Positions 1 to 6,770 of a stretch of DNA of 27,042 nucleotides are shown here, piece by piece. Every line of letters begins with the position of its first letter. Positions within the stretch are counted from its first letter, which is position 1. Under the pieces are notes generated by a model, which did no database searches, had not been told where the DNA came from, and saw only the letters and a list, made by a program, of their open reading frames with translations. Origin of the DNA: DTU019 sp050949825. Its GTDB lineage: Bacteria; Bacillota; Syntrophomonadia; Syntrophomonadales; Syntrophomonadaceae. The stretch spans positions 1-27,042 of the forward strand of contig JBMNGL010000002.1 of the NCBI GenBank assembly GCA_050949825.1. Direction: 5' to 3'. The translations under genes were made by a program, and so were the position numbers.

Positions 1-92
1 GCTTAGACCCTGCTGAAATAAGAAAAGCAAAAGGTCGTTTATGAGACAGGTAAGGCAGGATTGGGTTAGTCTGTTGCTTGGCAGAGCTAACT

Positions 93-114
93 AAAAAAGG
101 AGGCCTAAACCTCC
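93..114 (-). terminator. Terminator of tRNA-Leu
   Basis: On the minus strand the stem GGAGG/CCTCC (110-114 with 99-103) closes a 6-nt loop and is followed at once by six T residues (98-93). It lies 11 nt past the CCA end of the tRNA-Leu gene, the expected place for a rho-independent terminator of a single-tRNA transcript. Confidence 0.75.
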
Positions 115-125
115 CTAATTATCAT

Positions 126-210
126 TGGTGCGGGCGAGAGGACTCGAACCTCCAAGCCTCACGGCGCATGATCCTAAGTCATGTGCGTCTGCCAGTTCCG
201 CCACGCCCGC
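126..210 (-). tRNA. tRNA-Leu (anticodon TAG)
   Basis: Read on the minus strand this is an 85-nt class II tRNA with acceptor stem GCGGGCG/CGCCCGC, a long variable arm, the T-loop motif GGTTCGAGTCC, and an anticodon loop CTTAGGA that gives anticodon TAG (reads CUA). The terminal CCA is encoded (126-128). It has its own promoter and terminator, so it is transcribed as a single gene, convergent to nothing on its 3' side within the window. Confidence 0.96.
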
Positions 211-232
211 ATGTTTTCTTTATACCAGAAGT

Positions 233-261
233 ATTATACCTTTATCGTGGGCATATTTCAA
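233..261 (-). promoter_or_regulatory. Sigma-A promoter of tRNA-Leu
   Basis: Minus strand: TTGAAA (261-256), a 17-nt spacer, and a perfect TATAAT (238-233), placed 23 nt before the mature tRNA 5' end. The 13-nt block AAAGGTATAATAC around the -10 is identical to that of the five-tRNA operon promoter near 22066, which supports both assignments. Confidence 0.75.
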
Positions 262-327
262 CTGAGCCAGTTTGAATAAATTGATGGACAAAACCATTGA
301 TTTGTCAAGAATATTATGGCCAGGTAT

Positions 328-355
328 TTGCATTATACCAGGATATGTCTATAAT
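328..355 (+). promoter_or_regulatory. Possible sigma-A promoter of NERD gene
   Basis: A perfect TATAAT lies at 350-355, about 50 nt upstream of the GTG start at 404. TTGCAT at 328-333 is a weak -35 with a 16-nt spacer. The -10 is convincing and the -35 is poor, so the call is tentative. Confidence 0.4.
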
Positions 356-403
356 TATAGATGATATAGTTTCCAGGAATACTTTAAAGGAAAGGAGAGA
401 AAA

Positions 404-1072
404 GTGAATATTTGGATCATGTTGTCTCCCATTGCCATTGTTTTGATCGCTGCAATTTACTTTATCTACGCGGTTCGCAAGCGTGATAAGAAAAATGAGA
501 TCAAAAAGCAGATTATCGCCAGTGGGGACAGAGGGGAACATAAAGTCAGAGCGGTCATGGGCAGCCTGGAAAGCCCAAAGTCCAGATATCAGGTTTATCA
601 CAATATCAGACTTGGCCCCGATTCGGAGCATACCAATGAATATGATACGGTGGTTGTAGGCCCCAATGGGATTTTTCATATTGAAACCAAGAACTATGGT
701 GGTGAACGGGGCGGAATCATCGATATCGATAGTCAAGACAACTGGATTCTTCACAAGAAGAGTGGTTATTCCAAAATGCTTACCAATCCGATCGGCCAGG
801 TTGATTCCCACGAATACAGACTGCGCGGCTTTTTAATGAAGGTAGTAGGAGTTAAGAACCTTCCCACACAGGGTATCATCGTCCTATCCTGCGACAAGAT
901 CACTTTACGGCAGAATCAGAAAAAGAAGCTAGAAGTTCCGATTATTAGCCGTCACCAACTGGTAGACTATATCAAAAAGTACAAGCAGGGGAATGTTGTA
1001 ATTTATCCCCGCACCATAAAAAAGATATGTCGCAAGATAGAGAGCATGAACAAGATGGCGAAAGCCAATTAG
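404..1072 (+). CDS. Membrane-anchored NERD-domain protein
   Basis: A 222-aa protein with one N-terminal membrane segment (about residues 4-22) followed by a basic stretch (KRDKK), so the rest should face the cytoplasm. The body matches the NERD (nuclease-related) domain: an early G-E pair (E45), YHNIRL (65-70), D81 in the EYD strand, and the IETKN motif with E94 and K96. D81, E94 and K96 form the D-ExK arrangement of the PD-(D/E)xK nuclease superfamily, so the active-site residues appear intact. The GTG start is chosen because GGAAAGGAGAG sits just before it. The gene stands alone, between tRNA-Leu and a terminator at 1242. The substrate of NERD proteins is not established; a role in DNA processing is family-level inference. 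Confidence 0.8.
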   Translation: MNIWIMLSPIAIVLIAAIYFIYAVRKRDKKNEIKKQIIASGDRGEHKVRAVMGSLESPKSRYQVYHNIRLGPDSEHTNEYDTVVVGPNGIFHIETKNYGGERGGIIDIDSQDNWILHKKSGYSKMLTNPIGQVDSHEYRLRGFLMKVVGVKNLPTQGIIVLSCDKITLRQNQKKKLEVPIISRHQLVDYIKKYKQGNVVIYPRTIKKICRKIESMNKMAKAN

Positions 1073-1241
1073 GGTTTGCAGGTCAATACACATATGCCTG
1101 CAGTAATAGCCGGTGAGAAAAGGCTGTTGGTTTCTTAATCAAAGGATTGGTTCATCGCTTATAGGTTTACAGTCAAACCCGTTCAGGGATACAGCGGCGA
1201 TGAATTTAAAAAGGTCACAATAATGTGAATAATCCGATTCG
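1073..1241. other. Non-coding gap after NERD gene
   Basis: No reading frame with a ribosome site is seen here. The stretch is the 3' untranslated part of the NERD transcript leading to the hairpin at 1242. Confidence 0.5.
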
Positions 1242-1268
1242 CGAGGAGAGGCAACTCTCCTCGTTTTG
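1242..1268 (+). terminator. Terminator after NERD gene
   Basis: A perfect 9-bp stem CGAGGAGAG/CTCTCCTCG (1242-1250 with 1255-1263) encloses a GCAA tetraloop (GNRA type) and is followed by TTTTGTATTT. It separates the NERD gene from the lipoprotein gene, which must therefore have its own promoter between about 1270 and 1390; I could not identify that promoter with confidence. Confidence 0.8.
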
Positions 1269-1406
1269 TATTTGGGCTTGGCCCTTGCGATGATAGTATC
1301 AGCGCAGACCGGCTCACTGCATTGGGAATGAATGCATAGACTTCTGGATAATCTAAATATGATTAGGCCGATCATAATAGACAGATTCCTGCAACGAGGT
1401 GAAGGC

Positions 1407-2432
1407 ATGAGTAGCAACCCCTTCCATAAAATGATTGTTATGCTGTTACTGTTTTGCATACTGTTGGGACTATGCGGTTGCTCCAAAAAGGAGCCGGAAC
1501 AGAAGCCGCAGGGTGAAAACAAGCAAACTGGATCTAAAGATCCGGAAACCTTTTCCAATATGGTTAACGAGACCGAGACCTTGATAATGGAGATAGGCAA
1601 AACGGTTAAGTTCATTGAAATACCTGTATCAGCCCAGCAACAGGGCCGACAACAGGGAGGTCAGCAGCAGCAGGGTCAGCAGCAGCAGGGTCAGCAGCAG
1701 CAGGGTCAGCAGCAACAGGGTCAGCAGCAACAGGGTCAGCAGCAACAGGGTCAGCAGCAACAGGGTCAGCAGCAACAGGGTCAGCAGCAACAGGGTCAGC
1801 AGCAACAGGGTCAGCAGCAGCAGGGTCAGCAGCAGCAGGGTCAGCAGCCACAGGGCACTACCTGGAGTAAAGCAGAGACCGGTATCCGTAAAATACATCA
1901 GGAGTGGAACAGCCTTGAACCGGAAGCGGTAAAAGCGGGACTTCTGCCTGAGGTAAGGGATCGCTTTGAAAAAACCATGGAAGATCTCACCATTAAAATC
2001 AGCGCCCAAAAGGCTGAAGACAGCCTTGTTAGTGCCATTGAAATGTATGGGTTCTATGCGGATATAGGGGCTGTTTTGAAATCAAAGCTGCCCGCCCCCG
2101 CCTACCGGCTCAAATACGAGATTATGATTATGGCGGCGTACGCTTATATGCAGAATTGGACTCTGGCCCAAAATCACAGCAGCGGCTTGACACAACAGTG
2201 GGAAATGTTGAAGATGAAGGATGAAGGCACCAATAGTCAGGCTTTTACCCAGAGCGAGTATGCCCTGACCGATTTCAAACGGGCCGTGGAGATGAAACAA
2301 AAACAACTGGTTTTAATTAAAGCAGAGATTGCTCTAAAAAACCTGGATGAACTGAGTAAGAAGCTGGCTCAAGCCTCGGTTCTGCAAAATAATGGCAACA
2401 AAGGCCAGGACTCGGGGCAGGGGAATAAGTAA
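1407..2432 (+). CDS. Lipoprotein with (GQQQQ)13 repeat
   Basis: A 341-aa predicted lipoprotein. I start it at ATG 1407, preceded by GAGGTGAAGG, because this gives a proper signal peptide: hydrophobic residues 9-22 and a lipobox L22-C23-G24-C25, with C25 as the lipidation site. An upstream in-frame ATG (1332) would bury that signal. Residues 26-84 are a polar linker. Residues 85-149 are thirteen GQQQQ units, the last being GQQPQ. Residues 150-341 look helical and alpha-rich with no recognised family. It should be anchored to the outer face of the cytoplasmic membrane with a flexible glutamine-rich spacer. The next gene is another exported protein in the same direction, 132 bp on, so they may act together. 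Function unknown. Confidence 0.8.
   Translation: MSSNPFHKMIVMLLLFCILLGLCGCSKKEPEQKPQGENKQTGSKDPETFSNMVNETETLIMEIGKTVKFIEIPVSAQQQGRQQGGQQQQGQQQQGQQQQGQQQQGQQQQGQQQQGQQQQGQQQQGQQQQGQQQQGQQQQGQQQQGQQPQGTTWSKAETGIRKIHQEWNSLEPEAVKAGLLPEVRDRFEKTMEDLTIKISAQKAEDSLVSAIEMYGFYADIGAVLKSKLPAPAYRLKYEIMIMAAYAYMQNWTLAQNHSSGLTQQWEMLKMKDEGTNSQAFTQSEYALTDFKRAVEMKQKQLVLIKAEIALKNLDELSKKLAQASVLQNNGNKGQDSGQGNK
1659..1853 (+). repeat. 15-bp coding minisatellite, 13 copies
   Basis: Thirteen tandem 15-bp units of the form GGTCAGCAGCARCAG. Units 1-3 and 11-12 carry CAG at the fourth codon, units 4-10 carry CAA, and unit 13 has CCA. The block of seven CAA units inside CAG units suggests expansion by slippage or unequal exchange from the middle. 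The unit length is a multiple of three, so copy changes alter protein length, not frame. Confidence 0.95.
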
Positions 2433-2564
2433 GACACGGGTCGGGAAGACAAGCTAAGTGGGGAGCAGGTATCCCAAAGCAGGAATAATTTGGCGGGGTA
2501 AAGCATTTAAGTGTTCTATTCGAAATATATTAGAAGCAAGTAAGTCGAAAGGGGAGGGGTTAAG

Positions 2565-4034
2565 GTGAGAAAAAGGATTCTCGCAGCGGTTTTGTGCTGT
2601 CTGTTACTATGGGGTGCTTTTCCAGCAATTTGTCAGGGTAATCAGGCCAAGACTCAATTTGTTGCCAATCTGCAGCTTCTGAGTCAGCAAACGCCTGTCT
2701 TTCCCGTAGACCAACCAGTTACAGCAAACTGTAATCTAGAACTTTCCATGCTGCCAGAATTGCTGAATTTCAAGGGTAACCTTTTTATGCAGGCCGATCC
2801 CAATCAAAAGCAGGCCATGCTGAAATTTGAAGGCGCCATACAGGAGCAAGATGGAACCCAGAATATGGCTGGTACCATTTATCTCAACCAAAACCGCCTG
2901 ATCATTCCCAGAGCTACTGCACAAGCCTTGATGCTAGATACACCTGACGGTCCAGAGTACGTTTACCTTGAAAATGAAGTCGATGTCTGGTCAAACCCTT
3001 ATCAAAACAGCTATTCCCCTGCCCAGACATTAGCTATGAATCAGGCGGCCACGGATCTGCTGCTGGCCCTCTTACAGCCTATTCCGGACAGGTGTTTTGG
3101 CACTGCGGGAAGCAGCAGCACCATGAAACTTGACAAAATGGCTCTGCTCAGCCTTATCAATGCTTTTCAGGATCCCGATTATGTTGCGACCCTGGCTGAA
3201 CCACTGGCCATCCTTTTCTCTCAACCCGGTGACGTAGTGTCGGAACTCCTTTCCAGTCTGCTGGCAGATGAATTGGAATTATCGGCATTAAACAATATTG
3301 TCATAAATGAATTCAGCATTACGGTAGGCCCTGCCAAGATTAGGAGCTCGTACGACCTGGGGTTTAATACGACCGACATGTGCCTGTCATTTACCGGTAA
3401 TGACCAGACTGATTACAGACCCAATCTGGTTACTAAGATTCAGAACATATCCCTATTGCTGCAGGAGCCGGGGAGTGATAATCAGCTTCAATTATCCATG
3501 CAGGCGCAGGGCCGGGGAACACCTGACAGCATACAGGGCCGGATTGCAATAGCCCTGAAGGGAGCTATTGATGCTGAAGAAATGCAGGTGCAGATGACTG
3601 TGGACGGGATCATGAAAACAGCTCCGGCAGTGCAGGTGGTGATGCCTGTGCTAACCGCATCCAACAGCCTGAATATAGGCGAATATGGCCTGGATAACAC
3701 CATAATGGTTAATTACAATGGGGATTTCTACCATTTCTCCGGTGCTTACCTGGCTGAGGGCCGCCTGATGGTATCAGTATTTGATTTGAGTCGCATCTTT
3801 GGGCTGCAGCAGGATCAGGATCGCATTGATGCGGTTGCCTTGAGCCAGGGCGGTAAAGAGATTAAAATAATTGCCGGCAGCGACATCTGCTCAATAGATG
3901 GAGTAAGCTACTCTATGGGGAATGCAGCGGTATTAAAGGATTTTGAAATCTATGTTCCCCTGCGCTTTATAATGGAACAATTCGGATATCTGGTAAGTTA
4001 TGACGAAGCAAGCGGTATTGTAAACGTAGAATAG
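2565..4034 (+). CDS. Secreted protein, copper-amine-oxidase-N-like C-terminus
   Basis: A 489-aa protein starting at GTG 2565 behind GGGGAGGGG. Residues 1-25 form a signal peptide (basic MRKR, then a leucine-rich core, cut near CQG). Residues 30-375 are beta- and helix-mixed with no family I recognise. The last 110 residues (about 378-489) resemble the Cu_amine_oxidN1 domain common on exported Firmicute proteins: a central basic strand-turn region, IYVPLRFIMEQFGY (462-475) and a terminal strand ending VNVE. This domain name does not imply amine oxidase activity; it is thought to be a structural or wall-associated module. It follows the lipoprotein gene with no clear terminator between, so co-expression is plausible. 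Cellular role unknown. Confidence 0.75.
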   Translation: MRKRILAAVLCCLLLWGAFPAICQGNQAKTQFVANLQLLSQQTPVFPVDQPVTANCNLELSMLPELLNFKGNLFMQADPNQKQAMLKFEGAIQEQDGTQNMAGTIYLNQNRLIIPRATAQALMLDTPDGPEYVYLENEVDVWSNPYQNSYSPAQTLAMNQAATDLLLALLQPIPDRCFGTAGSSSTMKLDKMALLSLINAFQDPDYVATLAEPLAILFSQPGDVVSELLSSLLADELELSALNNIVINEFSITVGPAKIRSSYDLGFNTTDMCLSFTGNDQTDYRPNLVTKIQNISLLLQEPGSDNQLQLSMQAQGRGTPDSIQGRIAIALKGAIDAEEMQVQMTVDGIMKTAPAVQVVMPVLTASNSLNIGEYGLDNTIMVNYNGDFYHFSGAYLAEGRLMVSVFDLSRIFGLQQDQDRIDAVALSQGGKEIKIIAGSDICSIDGVSYSMGNAAVLKDFEIYVPLRFIMEQFGYLVSYDEASGIVNVE

Positions 4035-4049
4035 CTCACAAACACCGGG

Positions 4050-4123
4050 GGACGGTGACATGGGGCGGGGTTGTTGTCACCCCATCGTGGGGTGACAACA
4101 ACCCCCCCCATGTCACCTCGTCC
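4050..4123. repeat. Large palindromic element (REP-like)
   Basis: An almost perfect inverted repeat of about 35 bp per arm around a 3-nt loop (TCG, 4085-4087). The left arm lacks one or two bases relative to the right arm near 4054 and has one C/G mismatch near 4066. The inner 16 bases GGGTTGTTGTCACCCC (4068-4083) recur exactly at 18020-18035. It lies just past the stop of the secreted protein and can also act as a terminator, with a T-rich tail near 4127-4143. Similar palindromes ending in GGTGAC/GTCACC are known to be dispersed in many clostridial genomes. Confidence 0.8.
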
Positions 4124-4137
4124 TGCATTTTATTTCT

Positions 4138-4166
4138 TGTTTCGATGCATAAGAAAGCACTATAAT
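4138..4166 (+). promoter_or_regulatory. Sigma-A promoter of DUF362 gene
   Basis: TTGTTT (4138-4143), a 17-nt spacer, and a perfect TATAAT (4161-4166), 40 nt upstream of the TTG start at 4207. Position and spacing fit the DUF362-GNAT unit. The -35 matches only its first half. Confidence 0.55.
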
Positions 4167-4206
4167 ATTTAAATACTGTGAGCGTTGCCAGGTTGGAGGG
4201 GTATGA

Positions 4207-5367
4207 TTGGCTATTGTTGCCATTGTAGGCTGTGATGATTATGAATACAAGACGGTTGGCATGGCTGTCAACAGGGGTTTGGAGCTTCTTGGCGGGGCAA
4301 ATCGATTTGCTTGTAAAGGAGAAAGGATCTTACTAAAACCAAACCTGCTGGCGGCTGATCCTCCGGAACGCTGTGTGACCACTCATCCTGCCGTGTTTCG
4401 AGCGGTGGCTGAGGCATTTCTGAATAACGGAGTAAAGCTAATGTATGGCGACTCACCCGGATTTGGCAGCTTTGCCAAAGCGGCACACAAATCGGGATTG
4501 GCGGCAGTTGCTGAAGAATTGTGTATAGATACAGGCAACTTTAGCGAGGGGGAGCGCATTTCGTTCAGCGAGGGAATACAAAACAAAAGTTTTGTCATAG
4601 CCCGGGCCGTTAACGAATGCCAGGGCATCATCAGCCTGCCCAAGCTAAAGTCTCATGGTCTGACCATACTTACCGGGGCCATAAAGAATCAGTTTGGATG
4701 CATTCCCGGGTTTCTAAAAGGGGAGTATCACGCCAAACTTCCCGAAATGGAGCATTTTATCACCATGCTGGTGGAATTGACCCGCTTGCTAAAACCTCGC
4801 TTGTATGTCATGGATGCAGTGTTGGCCATGGAGGGTAATGGACCGCGCAGTGGCAAACCCCGAAAAATCGGAGCCTTATTGTTAAGTGCCGACCCGGTAG
4901 CCCTTGATGCTACCGCTGCCAGGATGGTCGGTCTTCTTCCCGATACACTCGATATGTTGCGCATCGGTCAGCAGTATGGCCTGGGTTGCATGGATAAGGA
5001 GTCCATTGTTCTGCTTGGTGATGCCATGGCCTCTTTTATCACTACTGATTTCGAGATATCTCGGGCTTCAATCATGGCCAGGTTAAGCAATCATCGCCTG
5101 CGCAACATCCTGGTGCAAAGGCCGGAAATTCAGGAAGATGAATGCATACATTGCGGAATTTGTGTACAGGTTTGTCCGGTAACTCCGAAAGCCCTGCAAT
5201 GGACAGGTCCAGGTGAAGGTGAAGAACGCTGCGAGCCTCCGGTCTATAATTATGATCGCTGCATTCGCTGCTATTGCTGCCAGGAACTGTGCCCAGAAGG
5301 TGCCATTAAACTGGTTGCCCCGTTATTGGGCCAAGCACTAAATATCTTAAAACCACCGGTATCATAA
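4207..5367 (+). CDS. DUF362 protein with two [4Fe-4S] ferredoxin motifs
   Basis: A 386-aa protein. The TTG start is supported by GGAGGGG (4195-4201) five bases before it and by the absence of a better in-frame start. Residues 1-290 are a DUF362 domain: KPNLL (44-48), TTHPAVF (58-64), GDSPG (81-85), LPKLKSHG (144-151) and LSADPVALDATAARMVG (226-242). The C-terminus carries two complete ferredoxin motifs, C313-x2-C316-x2-C319-x3-C323-P and C352-x2-C355-x2-C358-x3-C362-P, so it should bind two [4Fe-4S] clusters. There is no signal peptide, so it is a cytoplasmic iron-sulfur protein. The redox partner of DUF362 proteins is not established. A GNAT gene starts 16 bp after the stop, implying one transcript. 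Being upstream of a beta-oxidation cluster makes an electron-transfer role possible but unproven. Confidence 0.85.
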   Translation: MAIVAIVGCDDYEYKTVGMAVNRGLELLGGANRFACKGERILLKPNLLAADPPERCVTTHPAVFRAVAEAFLNNGVKLMYGDSPGFGSFAKAAHKSGLAAVAEELCIDTGNFSEGERISFSEGIQNKSFVIARAVNECQGIISLPKLKSHGLTILTGAIKNQFGCIPGFLKGEYHAKLPEMEHFITMLVELTRLLKPRLYVMDAVLAMEGNGPRSGKPRKIGALLLSADPVALDATAARMVGLLPDTLDMLRIGQQYGLGCMDKESIVLLGDAMASFITTDFEISRASIMARLSNHRLRNILVQRPEIQEDECIHCGICVQVCPVTPKALQWTGPGEGEERCEPPVYNYDRCIRCYCCQELCPEGAIKLVAPLLGQALNILKPPVS

Positions 5368-5383
5368 TGTATGGGAGGCTATA

Positions 5384-5926
5384 GTGTTAATCAGAGAAGC
5401 AAAATTATCTGACGCGCCGGGTATAGCGCGGGTTAATGTGGATACCTGGAGAAGCACTTACGAAGGGATTCTTCCTCCGCATCACCTGGGCCTGGTTACC
5501 ATGTCTAATCGCAAGCGATATGCCAGGGAGCTTATAACTGCCCCGGAAGCGTCCATTATGGTAGCGGAAACCGCAAGTGGCAAGATTGTAGGATTTGCCG
5601 CCCTGGGCCCCGAGCGAGTCGGCAATCTGCCCTTTAAAGGGGAATTATATGTTATCTATGTATTGAAACCTTTTCAGCGCAAAGGCATTGGCCGCCGCTT
5701 GATGGCAGCGGTGAGAAGCAAGCTGGTCCAAATGGGAATTCATTCATTTATGGTATGGACTTTACATGATAACCCCTACCAGCGTTTCTACCAGATCCTG
5801 GGAGGGACCATCGTGTTTACCAGGACCCTGGATATAGAAGGCTTCAAAACCCTGGAAAGGGCGTATGGATGGTGGGATATAACTGCTATGTCCCTGGAGC
5901 CTGACCACCGCAGCCAGATTTTATGA
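5384..5926 (+). CDS. GNAT family N-acetyltransferase
   Basis: A 180-aa single-domain GNAT protein starting at GTG 5384 behind GGGAGG. The start of the fold is visible in LIREAKLSDAPGIARV (2-17), and the acetyl-CoA pyrophosphate loop in QRKGIGRRLM (98-107), the Q/R-x-x-G-x-G/A motif. The motif VWTLHDNPYQRFYQILGG (124-141) is the usual conserved GNAT motif B with the N-x-x-x-x-x-F-Y pattern. The acceptor could be an amine on a small molecule or protein N-terminus; it cannot be assigned. It lies 16 bp after the DUF362 gene and is almost certainly co-transcribed with it, though there is no obvious functional link. Confidence 0.88.
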   Translation: MLIREAKLSDAPGIARVNVDTWRSTYEGILPPHHLGLVTMSNRKRYARELITAPEASIMVAETASGKIVGFAALGPERVGNLPFKGELYVIYVLKPFQRKGIGRRLMAAVRSKLVQMGIHSFMVWTLHDNPYQRFYQILGGTIVFTRTLDIEGFKTLERAYGWWDITAMSLEPDHRSQIL

Positions 5927-5978
5927 TCGCAACGGGAATGCATCGTATTAGACACTATTCGTCATCAGAAAGCTGCTG

Positions 5979-5995
5979 TGGCATATGAATGGCAT
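5979..5995 (+). promoter_or_regulatory. Weak -24/-12-like element before activator gene
   Basis: TGGCATATGAATGGC has GG at 5980-5981 and GC at 5992-5993 with the correct 10-nt gap, but the usual TT before GC is TG. It lies about 150 nt upstream of the activator gene, so autoregulation by sigma-54 is possible. One TCCCA-type palindrome would be expected nearby and I did not see one. Confidence 0.25.
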
Positions 5996-6128
5996 TAGCC
6001 CCATTTGAGCCGATTCCGTTATAATAAACCTAAACATACCTTTTAGCCACGCACAAGACACCTGCTGACATTGCATCCAATCGCTAGGAGACACGCTACC
6101 GGGCTTAAGGGTTAAGGATGCGAGTTCT

Positions 6129-6770
6129 GTGAGAGGATATGGAGGCGATCTTGAGTTGTCGAAATTTCCATTTGACGAGATTACCGCAGTCCTGGAAGGG
6201 CTGACTGACAGCTGGTACATGTTTTATGTAATCGTGGACAAGAGCGGTTACATTACTTCTATGAACAAGCCGCTCCTGGAAGCCCTGGGCCGTATACCAG
6301 AGAAGAGGTAGAGGGCCGATATATCCTCGATGTGATCCCCGATTGTCAAATCAGCAATGTACTCCGAACCGGCCGGGCGGTCGGTGCTGATATCTGCTCC
6401 ATAAAGGGGCGGGATACCATAGTTACCGCCCTCCCGATTGTGCATCAGGGAGAAGTATTGGGAGCACTGAGCCCGCAGCCTGTTTCTTGATATGTCCGGG
6501 GCTCAGGTGTTTATGAAGCGTTTGCAGGAGGTCGAACGCGAATTTGCAGTCATCCTGGATACGCTTTTTGAAAATCCCCATATCGGATTTGTCATGTTGG
6601 ACCGTGAGGGGATGATCACCCATATGAATAAGAACTTCATGAATATTATGGGTGGTCTGCGTAAAGAGGACGTAATCGGGAAATACGTATCCTGGATGTG
6701 GTGCCTAATTCCGAATTGCCTCAAATACTGGCAACCGGTCGGATCGACCAGGCCAGCCTGTGGAATGTAA
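6129..6770 (+). pseudogene. Frameshifted N-terminal PAS region of sigma-54 activator
   Basis: Translation requires three frame changes. Frame A (from GTG 6129, or better TTG 6156 behind GGAGG at 6141) gives the first PAS half to EALGR. An apparent 1-nt loss near 6293-6296 moves to the frame reading REEVEGRYILDVIPDCQ. An extra C in CCC at 6472-6474 returns to frame A, giving LFLDMSGAQVF and the second PAS up to VIGKY. A third shift near 6684-6692 moves to the frame of the intact part (LDVVPNSELPQ). The peptides on each side of every break join into good PAS sequence, matching the undamaged third PAS, so this is one gene, not several small ones. It is either a recently damaged gene or has local sequencing errors. 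Confidence 0.8.

Noticed and set aside
78..275. Plus-strand 65-aa frame over tRNA-Leu
   Set aside because: It is the antisense of the tRNA gene; same for the frame at 21896-22081 over tRNA-Arg and tRNA-Gly.
126..403. tRNA-Leu 3' end as an integration site for an island
   Set aside because: No integrase gene and no direct repeat of the tRNA 3' end was seen in the window.
1612..2009. Long open frames on both strands over the CAG-rich repeat
   Set aside because: A 15-bp repeat without stops opens several frames; products are pure low-complexity (LLLLT, AAADP, SSRV) and lack ribosome sites.
6698..6700. GTG 6698 as true start of the activator
   Set aside because: No ribosome site, and it begins inside a PAS domain; it is only the opening point after the third frame change.
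6280..6700. Programmed frameshifting to explain the three breaks
   Set aside because: No slippery heptamer or following hairpin was seen at any of the three positions, and three shifts in a row is implausible.
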